Assembly (NCBI GenBank): GCA_016192455.1
Contig: JACPUC010000010.1
Span: 95,278-159,277, forward strand
Direction: 5' to 3'
DNA length: 64,000 bases
Source of the DNA: Candidatus Tectimicrobiota bacterium
GTDB taxonomy: Bacteria; JACPUC01
Position 1 is the first letter of the stretch. Each line of letters opens with the position of its first letter. The notes beneath the pieces were generated by a model. It had not been told where the DNA came from. It ran no database searches and saw nothing but the letters and a program-made list of their open reading frames with translations. A program made the translations under genes and the position numbers. This document shows, piece by piece, positions 8,498-17,075 of the stretch.

Positions 8498-9127
8498 CTA
8501 ACGGTTTATTCGCTGATGAACTTTTTCGTAAACCTGACGTACCCGTTGGCGATCAGAAAGATGATAATCATCGCTCTCTAAAGGCATGTCAACCAGGATG
8601 ATATTAACTGGAACTGAAGGAAAATTTTTCGACAAGCGTTCTAAATCGTAAACCAACTGTTCCCCATAGGATACCCCTGAAGACATCTGCCGCTGAAGAA
8701 AATGACATGGCACAATCTCCACTCCAAGACGAATTGTACCCTTATTGTAAAAGTATTGAAACTTAGCCAGATCATAAAACATGAAAGCATATTTCCCAAA
8801 CTGTACTTCGACGAGCACCGGTTCCTTATAGAAATCACACTGCTTATATGCCCCGAAGATCTTGTGCGGGTAGTTGGGGATTTCAATATCATAAAAGTCT
8901 TTGAGCTCACCCCAACCATAGTGATAGAATAGATTCTTGAATAGCTGATTTATTTCTTTTGGAGAGTAAAGTTGCTTATCTAATTTCGTCTTCTCCTTAC
9001 TCTTTTTGTTGCGACCGGGATTCTCTACTTGCAGTATTATATTCTTCAGCTGCTCATATACTTCAGGAAACCTGACAAGGAGAATTTCCTCGCCACCAAG
9101 ATGAGAATAGGTATAAACAATATCCAC
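8498..9127 (-). CDS. Type II restriction endonuclease, BglII/BstYI-like
   Basis: A 209-aa protein. The active-site arrangement of BglII, Asp-x8-Glu-x-Gln, is present at D98, E107 and Q109 (CDFYKEPVLVEVQFGKYAF), with Gln in place of the usual PD-(D/E)xK lysine exactly as in BglII. The upstream HKIFGAYKQ and downstream DLAKFQYFYNKGTIRLGVEI also suit this family. It probably cleaves AGATCT or a related GATC-centred site, but specificity is inferred. It lies 30 bp downstream of the cognate-looking methylase on the same strand. The gene is much more AT-rich than its surroundings, a strong sign of acquisition. Confidence 0.82.
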   Translation of the reverse strand: MDIVYTYSHLGGEEILLVRFPEVYEQLKNIILQVENPGRNKKSKEKTKLDKQLYSPKEINQLFKNLFYHYGWGELKDFYDIEIPNYPHKIFGAYKQCDFYKEPVLVEVQFGKYAFMFYDLAKFQYFYNKGTIRLGVEIVPCHFLQRQMSSGVSYGEQLVYDLERLSKNFPSVPVNIILVDMPLESDDYHLSDRQRVRQVYEKVHQRINR

Positions 9128-9157
9128 AGTAATGAGTTATCCTTTCTAGGATACTAG

Positions 9158-10030
9158 TTAGGACTGTTGCTTAAAGGGGTTTCTTGTCAAAGAGGTATCC
9201 TGAGGAGGTTCGTAGATCTCCCGCCCCATGGGTCGGACCTGCAAGAGCCCCTCGGCCGCCAAGCCGGCGCGCGCAAGTGCAATTTCTAGATACTTGGCAT
9301 CGAGCTCGGCCCCCGCCACGCGACGCCCATGTCGCACCGCAGCCACTGCGGTTGAGCCAACCCCCATGAACGGATCGAAAACTAGATTATCTTTTTCCGT
9401 GAGACCCAAGACTAACCTTTCAACCAGTTCAACCGGGAACTGACAGGGGTGCTCAGTCTTTTCAATATGATTGTGTTTCACATTTGGAATAACCCACACG
9501 TCTCCTGGATTCTTGCCGAGAGGATTGCAGGAGTACTCTCCGGCCTTCGGTCCCTTAAAATATCGCTTCCCCGGATACTTCTGGGGCACACGCAGAGCGT
9601 CGAGGTTGAAAATGTAGTCAGCGGATTTCGTGAACCAGAGAATGACCTCGTACCGTCCGGAAAATCGTCTCGAACAATGCAGTCCATGCTCAAAGTGCCA
9701 GACAATACGATTCCTCATCTTCAAACCATGCCGTTGAAATGCTGGATAAAGAAGCACATCTAAAGGTATGATCGAACCGCGTTCTACGTAGTTCCCAACT
9801 TGCCAGCAGATGCTACCGCGTTCATTGAGAATTCTGACGCATTCAGTAATCACGCCAGCCTGTTGTGCTACGTAGAGATCAATATCGAGTTTATTCTCAT
9901 ATACTTTGCCCAAGTTATACGGTGGCGAGGTTACAATGAGTTGTGCACTATTCTCAGGGATCGTGGCAAGAAGGGCGAGGCAGTCGCCGTGAAACAGGGT
10001 TACACGGTTCTCAGCTCGGTACTCCGACAT
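9158..10030 (-). CDS. Beta-class DNA methyltransferase of the BglII-like R-M system
   Basis: A 290-aa SAM-dependent DNA methyltransferase. Motif order is catalytic first (LIVTSPPYNLG near the N-terminus) and SAM-binding last (LVFDPFMGVGSTAVAAVRHG), which is the beta class. The SPPY form is typical of N4-cytosine methylases such as M.BglII and M.BamHI, though N6-adenine activity cannot be ruled out. I prefer the ATG at 10030 (MSEYRAENRVTLFHGDC); a GTG at 10078 with a GGGG tract upstream is the alternative. It precedes the endonuclease gene by 30 bp, so host protection would be made first. Confidence 0.87.
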   Translation of the reverse strand: MSEYRAENRVTLFHGDCLALLATIPENSAQLIVTSPPYNLGKVYENKLDIDLYVAQQAGVITECVRILNERGSICWQVGNYVERGSIIPLDVLLYPAFQRHGLKMRNRIVWHFEHGLHCSRRFSGRYEVILWFTKSADYIFNLDALRVPQKYPGKRYFKGPKAGEYSCNPLGKNPGDVWVIPNVKHNHIEKTEHPCQFPVELVERLVLGLTEKDNLVFDPFMGVGSTAVAAVRHGRRVAGAELDAKYLEIALARAGLAAEGLLQVRPMGREIYEPPQDTSLTRNPFKQQS

Positions 10031-10191
10031 AACGCCGAAAGGGATACCCAATGAGAGGTGAAGCTGTCGTCCTGTCACCTTATCATCCCCATGTTAGGCT
10101 TGAAGAATTGCTCAAGTGCAACCTTCTCCCGTTTCAGCACCGTACAGTCACCCCATGTGGAAACTCAGTGTATTGCGTCGCCCGCGGGACG

Positions 10192-11256
10192 TCAACCTTC
10201 CCTTTGCGCCACCCGCTTCGTGACGCTGTGGGTGCTGAGGCCGCCGGCCCAGCCGGGGACGAAGGCGGAGAAGCGCCCGGCGTCGCCGCCGGCGGCGATG
10301 ACCATGATCTCCTCCGGCGCCGGCACGGCGGTCTTCATCGTCCTCTCGTCCTCCGGGGTGATGGGGCCGGGGAGGCGCCCGGCGCGCTTTACCTCGGCGA
10401 GGGGGCGGCGGGCCTTCTCGAAGAGGTAGCCGCGGATGCGCGACTTGTCCCAGCCGGCGCCGGCGATCGTCTGGCGATGCTCGCCGCTGATGACGATGAG
10501 GGCCTCGGTGCGTCCCATGATGTTCGCCGCACCCAGCGTCACCATGGAGTCGGCGATGGTGTCGAGGATGCCCTCCGGGCTGCGGCTGGTGTGGTTGCTC
10601 ACCGAGTGCGGCGCGTCGGCGGCGAAGACGGTTACGGCGCTCTCCGCCGCCGCGAAGCCGCGCTCGACGTGCATCGGCGTCCAGGGGCTGTCGGCTTCGT
10701 CCTCGGCGATGCAGTAGGTGTACTTGCCGGGATGCCCGAGGGTGGCGCGGTCGAGCTGGCCGGGGATGGCCCCGCAGACGTTCATGAGGACGAGGCGCAC
10801 GGCCCGACCGATGCCGGCGTTAGCCCGCCAGCCCTGGCCGAACAGATTCGCCTTGCTGTTCACGCCGATGGCCCGGGCGATCGGCCCATGGACGATGACC
10901 AGGACCGCCACGCCGGCGGTGCTTGCCACCGGCCCGTGCAGGCCAAAGCGCGGATCGCACATCGCCTCCATGGCCGCCGCCAGCACCGGCATGTATTCCG
11001 GCAGGCACCCCGCCATCACCGCGTTGATCGCCAGCTTCTCGGCGGTAATGACACGCTGGCGCTCGTGGACCGTGCCCAGCACCCTCTCCGGGGCGAGGTC
11101 CGCGGCGGCGAGCATGGCCCGGATGCGCGGCTCGGTCGGCGGCACGATGGGCAGCCCATCGGTCCAGCCGCGCTCATGGTAAAGCTCCATGGCCGCCACC
11201 TCATCGTGCGCCTCGTAGCTTCTCGAAGTAAGCGGGGCTTGCGTCCCTTGGCTCAT
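10192..11256 (-). CDS. Uncharacterised protein (WTDGLPIVPPTE family)
   Basis: A 354-aa soluble protein with no signal peptide. Recognisable blocks are ELYHERGWTDGLPIVPPTE near residue 30, NAVMAGCLPEYMPVLAAAME, STAGVAVLVIVHGPIARAIG and GQGWRANAGIGRAVRLVLMN. I have met this block order in environmental proteins linked with UGSC-type selenoproteins, but that is recollection and not shown here. Two cysteines (GCLPEY, MCDPRFG) in the N-terminal half could be functional. The ATG at 11256 was chosen because GAGG lies 9 nt upstream; longer starts exist at 11274 and 11322. Its nearest co-directional neighbours are the flavin reductase and SDR genes about 470 bp upstream. Function unknown. Confidence 0.7.
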   Translation of the reverse strand: MSQGTQAPLTSRSYEAHDEVAAMELYHERGWTDGLPIVPPTEPRIRAMLAAADLAPERVLGTVHERQRVITAEKLAINAVMAGCLPEYMPVLAAAMEAMCDPRFGLHGPVASTAGVAVLVIVHGPIARAIGVNSKANLFGQGWRANAGIGRAVRLVLMNVCGAIPGQLDRATLGHPGKYTYCIAEDEADSPWTPMHVERGFAAAESAVTVFAADAPHSVSNHTSRSPEGILDTIADSMVTLGAANIMGRTEALIVISGEHRQTIAGAGWDKSRIRGYLFEKARRPLAEVKRAGRLPGPITPEDERTMKTAVPAPEEIMVIAAGGDAGRFSAFVPGWAGGLSTHSVTKRVAQREG

Positions 11257-11722
11257 GGGCGTTTCCCTCTCCATGCGGCTCCGCGCCGACGTGGCATGTT
11301 TCAGCACAGCCGCTCTGGGCATCGACGCCCGAGGGCTATGCCGCCGCCCTCCCTTCGTCGGCGGGCAGCTTTATGGTAAGGCGCTGATTCCCTGCGGAAA
11401 GGAACTTGTTCGACTGCTGATCCGGAAGTTTGATCCTTCTTGTTGCCCATCGGCTGACCATCCCGGCCTCCCTCGCACTGACAATCCAGCCTTGCCCGCC
11501 GGGCCAGCGGAAAGACGATGCGATCGCTTCTTTGATGCCCGCCTTGGTCGTACCCGACCTGTTCCCGCCATCGGAATCCGCATCTTCGCAATGATCAGCG
11601 ATACACGGTCCAGTTCAACTGCATCTAAGAAGTTTCGGCATCATCGGGATACACCGACCAAACTTGTAAGTCTGCTCACACGCACCGCGGGACGCTCTTT
11701 CCGCGCCGCTCCTTTCCGCCTC
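11257..11722. other. Gene-free spacer of 466 bp
   Basis: No supportable gene. Overlapping chance frames on both strands have no motif or good ribosome site. It probably contains the promoter of the uncharacterised gene ending at 10192, but no clear element was found. Confidence 0.4.
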
Positions 11723-12421
11723 TCAAGTGGCTGCTTTCTCGGGGCCTGCTGGCTTTGGCTTCCCCGCCGCTTCGCCGCCCAGCCCCTTGCAGCGCGCGTC
11801 AGCATGGGGACCCGTGGGCGCCATCGTGAAGACGGATTCAACCGACGTGTAGTCGAAGTATCCCAGCCGGGCGAGGGGGCGGATTTTCAGGACGTCTACG
11901 CGTCCGTCATCGGTCAAGGCGTCGTCGCGGATGTGCACCCCGATGACCTTTCCCACCACGACGTACACGACATTCTCCACCGTGTGGCCGGGGAGGACCA
12001 GCGACGTGGAGAAGAGGCATTCGAGATGGACCGGCGAGGCGGCGAGGCGCGGTGGCTTGACGAGCCGCGAGGGGATGGTCTCCAGCCCGGCGAGCACGGT
12101 CTCATCGACCTCGGGATCGACGAGCTGCGAGGAGACGTTGACCGCCTCGCGCAACTCCCAGGTCGCCATGTTGCAGACGAACTCGCCGGTTTCAACGGCG
12201 TTCACCACGCTGTCCTTGCGGCTGCCGTCCGGACGCGCCTGCGCGGAGAACATCACGTAGGGCGGGTCATAGCCAAGGTTGTTGAACTGGCTGTAGGGCG
12301 CCAGGTTAACCACGCCGCCGCGGCTCAGCGTCGTGATCCAGCCGATGGGGCGCGGGATGACGCAGGATTTGTAGGGGTTGTAGGGCAGTCCGTGATCGTT
12401 CTTCTCAGTCTCGTAGAACAT
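11723..12421 (-). CDS. Flavin reductase-like protein (FMN-binding split barrel)
   Basis: A 232-aa protein. The N-terminus MFYETEKNDHGLPYNPYKSC followed by VIPRPIGWITTLSRGGVVNLAPYS and FNNLGYDPPYVMFSA is the hallmark of the flavin-reductase-like split-barrel family, in which these segments bind FMN. GRKDSV-like (SRKDSVVNAVETGEFVCNM) is also typical. Such proteins reduce flavin with NAD(P)H or act as FMN-dependent reductases. The C-terminal 25 residues are low complexity (Lys/Ala/Pro). It follows the SDR gene by 136 bp on the same strand and probably shares its promoter; it could supply reduced flavin to a neighbouring enzyme. Confidence 0.88.
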   Translation of the reverse strand: MFYETEKNDHGLPYNPYKSCVIPRPIGWITTLSRGGVVNLAPYSQFNNLGYDPPYVMFSAQARPDGSRKDSVVNAVETGEFVCNMATWELREAVNVSSQLVDPEVDETVLAGLETIPSRLVKPPRLAASPVHLECLFSTSLVLPGHTVENVVYVVVGKVIGVHIRDDALTDDGRVDVLKIRPLARLGYFDYTSVESVFTMAPTGPHADARCKGLGGEAAGKPKPAGPEKAAT

Positions 12422-12557
12422 GGCGGATGGCGCTCCCTGAAGAAACTTCGCCAGTCCCGACTAGAATCTTCTGCGCCCTCAGTGGTCACCCTGGCGGGCC
12501 TCGGGCCGGCCTTCGGCAGCCGCCGACCCTCCGCTCCGTGCCTGAGGGGGCGCTTCC

Positions 12558-13346
12558 TTACGGCGCCCACTCGACGCCGCAGGTGAGGTTGATGTGCTGG
12601 GCGGTGACGCTCTTGGCGGCGTCGGAGGCCAGCCACAGGGCGCACTCGGCAACCTCGCGCGGATCGGTGACGTGGTGCAGGGGGGACTGATCGATGATCC
12701 ATTCGCGCACCGCCTCGGGCGTCTTCTTCTGCACTCGGGCGCGGTTGCGCACCACGCTCTCGAAGCGGTCGCCCGCCACCGGCCCGGGGCAGATGGCGTT
12801 GACGCGGATGCCGAAGGCCGCCAGCTCCACGCCAAGGCTGCGCGCGATGGCGACGTCCGCCGCCTTCGAGGTGGCGTAGGGGAGTCGGTTGGGGTAGGCC
12901 CGCAGGCCCCCGCCCAGCGACGACAGGTTGATGATGCAGCCGCGGCTCTCCTTCAGCATCGGCACGGCGGCGCGGCAGCAGAGGAAGACCCCGCGCACGT
13001 TGACGTTCATCACCTGGTCCCACTGCTCGTCGGTGATCTCCGTCACCGGCGCGGTGGGCCCCTCGATGCCGGAGTTGTTGACCAGCACGTCGAGGCGGCC
13101 AAGCTCCTGCCGGGTGCGCTCGAAGAGGTGCCGCACGGCGCTGCTGTCGCAGAGGTCGATGGGCACGCAGAGCGCCTTGCCGCCGAAGCCGCGGATGATC
13201 GCCGCCGTCTCCTCCAGCGCCGGTACCGTGCGCGCGGCGAGCACCGAGGTGGCGCCGGCGCGCGCGAACTCGACGGCGATGGCCCGCCCGATCCCCTTGC
13301 CCCCGCCCGTCACCACCGCAACCTTGCCCGCAAAATCGAAGTTCAT
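12558..13346 (-). CDS. SDR family NAD(P)-dependent oxidoreductase
   Basis: A 262-aa classical short-chain dehydrogenase. The cofactor motif TGGGKGIG is at residues 12-19, NNSGIEG and NVNVRG follow, and the catalytic Ser and Tyr-x3-Lys are in INLSSLGGG and PYATSKAADVA. The C-terminus (ITAQHINLTCGVEWAP type: SVTAQHINLTCGVEWAP) replaces the usual 'Q.i.vdGG' ending. It would oxidise or reduce a secondary alcohol or ketone. The ATG at 13346 has a GGGGG tract 7 nt upstream; GTG at 13352 is less likely. A good sigma70-like promoter lies at 13525-13554 on the minus strand. Confidence 0.92.
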   Translation of the reverse strand: MNFDFAGKVAVVTGGGKGIGRAIAVEFARAGATSVLAARTVPALEETAAIIRGFGGKALCVPIDLCDSSAVRHLFERTRQELGRLDVLVNNSGIEGPTAPVTEITDEQWDQVMNVNVRGVFLCCRAAVPMLKESRGCIINLSSLGGGLRAYPNRLPYATSKAADVAIARSLGVELAAFGIRVNAICPGPVAGDRFESVVRNRARVQKKTPEAVREWIIDQSPLHHVTDPREVAECALWLASDAAKSVTAQHINLTCGVEWAP

Positions 13347-13524
13347 GATCACGCCCCCTGCTGCCGTACGATCTGTCCCAACCTGTAGGCAGCCCCCATT
13401 GGGAGCCTCTCCGTTGACGCGAAAGGCTCTTCAATCAGGGCCGCCGCCGGCATGCTGACGCCGGCGTTCTTCCTCGCCCGGCATCGCCAGGATGTTTCAG
13501 GCGACGGTTTCCCGGACAAGCCCG

Positions 13525-13554
13525 ATTGTAGCAGAGAGGCGGAGCTTGACTCAA
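13525..13554 (-). promoter_or_regulatory. Sigma70-type promoter for the SDR/flavin reductase unit
   Basis: On the minus strand, TTGAGT (13554-13549) and TACAAT (13530-13525) are separated by 18 bp. Both boxes are one mismatch from consensus. The SDR start codon lies about 180 nt downstream, followed by the flavin reductase gene. The UbiD-like gene at 13763 is divergent from it. Confidence 0.55.
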
Positions 13555-13762
13555 CGTCACCTGATACACCGACCCCGCGCCGCCTCCTTCCGCACTGCCT
13601 CCGGCAGCGGGCGCGCGAGATGCCCCACGCCGCGGAGCGCGCGCAGCATGCACAGCCAGAGCGGGCGGCTGCCGGTTGACAGAGTGGCCAGGGATTGCTA
13701 CGAATCGCCAGAAGCGGGGTGAGGGCGCCGCCGGCGAATGCAGCGCGGGGAGAGATGACAGC

Positions 13763-15184
13763 ATGGCTTCTGACGGGAATGTCGAGTTCAGTCTGCGCGG
13801 TTACGTGATGGACCTCGCCCGCGAGCTCCCCGGGGCCTGCGAACGTCTGCCTGCGCCGGTCGACCGGCGGCGCCAGCCGGAGGGGCTCGCCGCCGAGCTT
13901 GCCGGGCAGGACCGCTGGCCGGTGCTCTGGGGAGAGCTGCCGGGGAGCAGCCCGTGCGGCGTCGCGGCGAACCTCTTTGCGGACCGCGCCCGCATGGCGG
14001 CCTGGTTTGGTGCGCCGCCGGAGCGGCTCAGCGCGGCGCTCCTCGGTCGTCTGGCGGGAGCCGGGCGCGCCGGGATGCGGCGCGAGGCGGGGCAGGCGCC
14101 GGTGCGGCAGGTGATCCTGCACGGGGAAGAGGTTGATCTCACGGCGCTGGCGATCCCCCGGCACGGCGGCGCGGGCGGCGCCGTGATCACCGGCGGGCTG
14201 CTCATCACCTGCGACCCCGGCGACGGCAAGGAGCGCATCTGCCAGCAGCGCGCCCTGATCACCTCGCCGACCAGCCTCGCCCTCCCCCTCGACCACCACA
14301 GCCAGCTCAGCCGCGCCGCCGATGCCGCCCGCCTGCGCGGCGAGCGCCTGCGCGCCGTCCTCTGGATCGGCCACCACCCCGCCCTGGTGCTGGCGGCGGC
14401 CTGCCTGGGGGAGCGGGCTGAGGTTTGGGAGCGTCTCGGCGCGGCGATCAACCGCGACCTGGCCGTCACCCCGTCGCTGAGCTTCGGCAAGGCGCTGTGC
14501 GTCCCCGCCGAGGCGGAGCTGGCGCTGGAGGGGGAGATCGACCCGAGCGCCCGCGAGGAGCACGCCGGCTTCCCCGCCGGCAACGGCTGCACGGCCGGCC
14601 CCACGCCGGCCCTGCGGATGGAGGTGCGCTGCCTGAGCCGGCGGGCGGAAGCCTGGTGGTGCGACGTAGTGCCGGAGCAGCTTGATGCCTACCAGCTCTC
14701 GGGCGTGCCCCTCGAGGTCGCCCTCCTCGACGAGGTGGGACGCCGGGCGCCGTCGCTGCGCAACGTCCACGTGCCGCCCACCGCCGGCGGCGCCCTGCAC
14801 GCCTATCTGCAACTCAAGGAGCCCCGCAAGGGAGAGGCCCGCGAGGCCATCCTCACCGCCTTGCCGGTGGACGCGCGCCTGAAACACGTCTTCGTCGTCG
14901 ATGACGACGTGAACATCTTCGACGACCGCGAGGTGCTGTGGGCGCTGGCCACGCGCTCGCAGTGGGAGCGCGATGTCCTCATCATGCCAGGGCTGCGCGG
15001 CTCGCGCCTCGACCCGCTGGCCGAGGGGGGCGTGGGGGTGAAGGGGGGTTTCGACTGCACCCGCCCGGCAGGCGAGAGCTACAGCGAGCGCAACGCCGTG
15101 TCACCGTCGGTCTACGCCGAGGTGCGCATCGAGGATTACCTCGACGCGGCGCACCTGGCGCGCATCCCCGTCGAGCGGCAGTAG
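13763..15184 (+). CDS. UbiD-like protein lacking the usual catalytic glutamates
   Basis: A 473-aa UbiD-superfamily protein by overall pattern: WIGHHPA, CVPAEAELALEGEI, PSLRNVHVPPTAGGALHAYL, HVFVVDDDVNIFDDREVLWA and KGGFDCTRP all match the family. However, the segment that should read EGPFGEYTGY is replaced by HAGFPAGNGCTAG, so both active-site Glu residues are gone, and the metal-binding Asn before the conserved Arg is Arg (KERICQQR). This predicts a non-catalytic or altered subunit. It is followed by a tiny zinc ribbon and a canonical UbiD gene on the same strand, like the paired UbiD-like subunits of phenylphosphate carboxylase. I chose the ATG at 13763 (MASDGNVEF), with GGGGAGAG upstream. 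Substrate unknown. Confidence 0.85.
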   Translation: MASDGNVEFSLRGYVMDLARELPGACERLPAPVDRRRQPEGLAAELAGQDRWPVLWGELPGSSPCGVAANLFADRARMAAWFGAPPERLSAALLGRLAGAGRAGMRREAGQAPVRQVILHGEEVDLTALAIPRHGGAGGAVITGGLLITCDPGDGKERICQQRALITSPTSLALPLDHHSQLSRAADAARLRGERLRAVLWIGHHPALVLAAACLGERAEVWERLGAAINRDLAVTPSLSFGKALCVPAEAELALEGEIDPSAREEHAGFPAGNGCTAGPTPALRMEVRCLSRRAEAWWCDVVPEQLDAYQLSGVPLEVALLDEVGRRAPSLRNVHVPPTAGGALHAYLQLKEPRKGEAREAILTALPVDARLKHVFVVDDDVNIFDDREVLWALATRSQWERDVLIMPGLRGSRLDPLAEGGVGVKGGFDCTRPAGESYSERNAVSPSVYAEVRIEDYLDAAHLARIPVERQ

Positions 15185-15257
15185 ATCATGTGCTGTTTCT
15201 TCAATCAGATCGCAGAGAGGCGCGAGGGAGCCTCGCCCCCTCGCGCACCCTTCATCG

Positions 15258-15285
15258 GTAGGGGCGGTTCGCGAACCGCCCCTAC
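15258..15285. repeat. Perfect 28-bp palindrome, copy 2
   Basis: Identical to the palindrome at 2994-3021 (GTAGGGGCGGTTCG plus its reverse complement). It lies between the first UbiD-like gene and the zinc-ribbon gene, so it interrupts what may be one operon and could form an intercistronic RNA hairpin. Confidence 0.85.
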
Positions 15286-15414
15286 GGCTCGCGGGGAGTG
15301 GGGGGCAAGGGTCTCCTCCAAAAGATTCCCCTCTCGCCTGGCACGAAGAAGGCGTCGAATTTAGGTTGGAACTTGTGCGAGGTGACGCCAGGCGATGCCG
15401 CAGGAGAACCGCGC

Positions 15415-15573
15415 ATGCCCATGGTGAAGGTGTACTGGCTGACCTGCCCGAAATGCGGCTGGCGCTACTACGTGGGAGAGTCGCTGCTGCGCATCAAGGA
15501 CTTCCCCACCGTCTGCCCGAAGTGCAAGCATGAGTACCTGCCGGAGCAGTCGAGCACCGGCATCGAGGGGTAG
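15415..15573 (+). CDS. Tiny zinc-ribbon protein between two UbiD-like genes
   Basis: A 52-aa protein with two CPxC knuckles, LTCPKCGWRYYVGES and TVCPKCKHEYLPE, spaced about 20 residues apart, as in a rubredoxin-like zinc ribbon. The ATG at 15415 has AGGAGA 8 nt upstream, so it is a real small gene and not a chance frame. Its place between a non-catalytic and a catalytic UbiD-like protein suggests a third subunit or an assembly factor, comparable in position and size class to the small subunit genes (VdcD/ShdD) of hydroxyarylic acid decarboxylases. That comparison is by context; I see no clear sequence match. Confidence 0.75.
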   Translation: MPMVKVYWLTCPKCGWRYYVGESLLRIKDFPTVCPKCKHEYLPEQSSTGIEG

Positions 15574-15627
15574 CGGGCAGGCTGCCATTTTTTTTTGGGG
15601 GACCATTGCTCCCCCACACCCCCATCC

Positions 15628-15655
15628 GTAGGGGCGGTTCGCGAACCGCCCTTAC
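15628..15655. repeat. 28-bp palindrome, copy 3 (one mismatch)
   Basis: Same unit as at 2994 and 15258, but the right arm reads CCCTTAC rather than CCCCTAC. It lies between the zinc-ribbon gene and the second UbiD gene, so each junction of this three-gene cluster carries one copy. Confidence 0.82.
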
Positions 15656-15728
15656 AAAGCGGGGTGCGCGAGGGGGCACTGCTCCCTCGCAGCTCTCCTG
15701 CTTAGAGCGCGCGGTTCGAGGAGCGGCG

Positions 15729-17075
15729 ATGCAGGTAGACCTCCAGAGCTTTCTGCGGGAGTACGAGAAGGAGCACCCGGAGGACGTGGTGCGGATCGAT
15801 AAGGAGATCGGCATCGAGGAGGAGGTCTCCACCCTCTGCGTCAAGCTCGAGGAGCAGTGCCGCTACCCGATCATCTACTGCACCAACGTCGTCAACCGCA
15901 TGGGGCGCCGCTACGAGATGCCGCTCGTCTTCAACCTGCTGGCCAGCCGCAGCCGCTGCGCGCGCGCCCTGGGCTCGGACGTGCGCAGCGTCGGGCGGGA
16001 CTTCTACAACCTGTCGCGGCTGCAGACGATCCCGCCGGTGGTGGTGCGGCGCGAGGAGGCCTTGGTGAAGCAGCGGGTGCTGCGCGGCGAGGCCATCGAC
16101 CTGTTCTCGCTGCCGGCCCTGGTGCACCATCGCCAGGACCCCGGCCAGTACTTCACCGCCGGTTTCCTCACCACCATCGATCCCGACAGCGGCGTCGACA
16201 ACTGCTCGCTGCAGCGCGGCTGGATCGTCGGGCCGCGCACCATGCGCTGCCTGCTCAGCCCCTACTCGCACAACCGCTACAACTACGACAAGCTGGAGGC
16301 GCGCGGCGAGGACACGCGCATGGCCTACTGGATCGGCCATCACCCCCTGGTGTGCCTGGGTGCGCAGGTGCGCCTCGGCTATCCGGAGAGCCACTACGGC
16401 GCCATCGGCGGCATCCTGCGCCAGCCGCTGCGGCTCGTCCCCTCGGAGACCCTCGGCAATGACTTCCTCGTCCCCGCCGACGCGGAGGTCGTCATCGAGG
16501 GGCGGCTCATCGCCAACAAGCGCGTGCCGGAGGGGCCGTTCGGCGAGTACACCGGTTACACCGGCCCGCAGGTGCCGAGCCTCGAGTTGCAGGTCTCCTG
16601 CATGACACACCGCCAGGGCGCCCACTGGCACGATATCTTTACTGGCCACGCCGACACGCTGATTATGGGCTCGTTCGCCCTCGAAGGAGTGACGTACGAG
16701 GCCGTGAAGCAGCGCGTGCCGTCGCTGAAGAACGTCTACCTGCCGCTCTCCGGCGCCAGCCGCTTCAACATCTACCTGCAGCTCGAGGGGGCGCGGCGCG
16801 GCGATGCCCGCGAGGCGATCATGACGGCGCTGCCGCTCGACTACCGCCACAAGCACGTCTTCGTCTTCGATGAGGACATTGACATCTTCGACGAGCGGCA
16901 GGTGATGTGGGCCCTGGCGACGCGCAGCCGCCTGGACCGCGATATGATGATCTTTCCGAAGGTGCGCGGCTCCGTCCTTGACCCGAGCATCGTCGATGAG
17001 CTGACAACCAAGGGCGGCATCGACTGCACCATCCCGCCCGGCGACACGCGGCCGCCGCGCTACAGCGTCCGCTAG
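15729..17075 (+). CDS. UbiD family decarboxylase (canonical active site)
   Basis: A 448-aa UbiD enzyme with all expected residues: Asn and Arg of DNCSLQRGWIV, His of SPYSHNRYN, the metal Glu of AEVVIEGRL, and the catalytic Glu pair in EGPFGEYTGYTGPQ. The C-terminal SLKNVYLPLSGASRFNIYLQ and KHVFVFDEDIDIFDERQVMW are family hallmarks. The ATG at 15729 has GAGGAG 5 nt upstream. It should bind prenylated FMN and catalyse the (de)carboxylation step; the divergent partner at 13763 and the zinc ribbon at 15415 may complete a heteromeric enzyme. No ubiX is nearby. Confidence 0.92.
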   Translation: MQVDLQSFLREYEKEHPEDVVRIDKEIGIEEEVSTLCVKLEEQCRYPIIYCTNVVNRMGRRYEMPLVFNLLASRSRCARALGSDVRSVGRDFYNLSRLQTIPPVVVRREEALVKQRVLRGEAIDLFSLPALVHHRQDPGQYFTAGFLTTIDPDSGVDNCSLQRGWIVGPRTMRCLLSPYSHNRYNYDKLEARGEDTRMAYWIGHHPLVCLGAQVRLGYPESHYGAIGGILRQPLRLVPSETLGNDFLVPADAEVVIEGRLIANKRVPEGPFGEYTGYTGPQVPSLELQVSCMTHRQGAHWHDIFTGHADTLIMGSFALEGVTYEAVKQRVPSLKNVYLPLSGASRFNIYLQLEGARRGDAREAIMTALPLDYRHKHVFVFDEDIDIFDERQVMWALATRSRLDRDMMIFPKVRGSVLDPSIVDELTTKGGIDCTIPPGDTRPPRYSVR

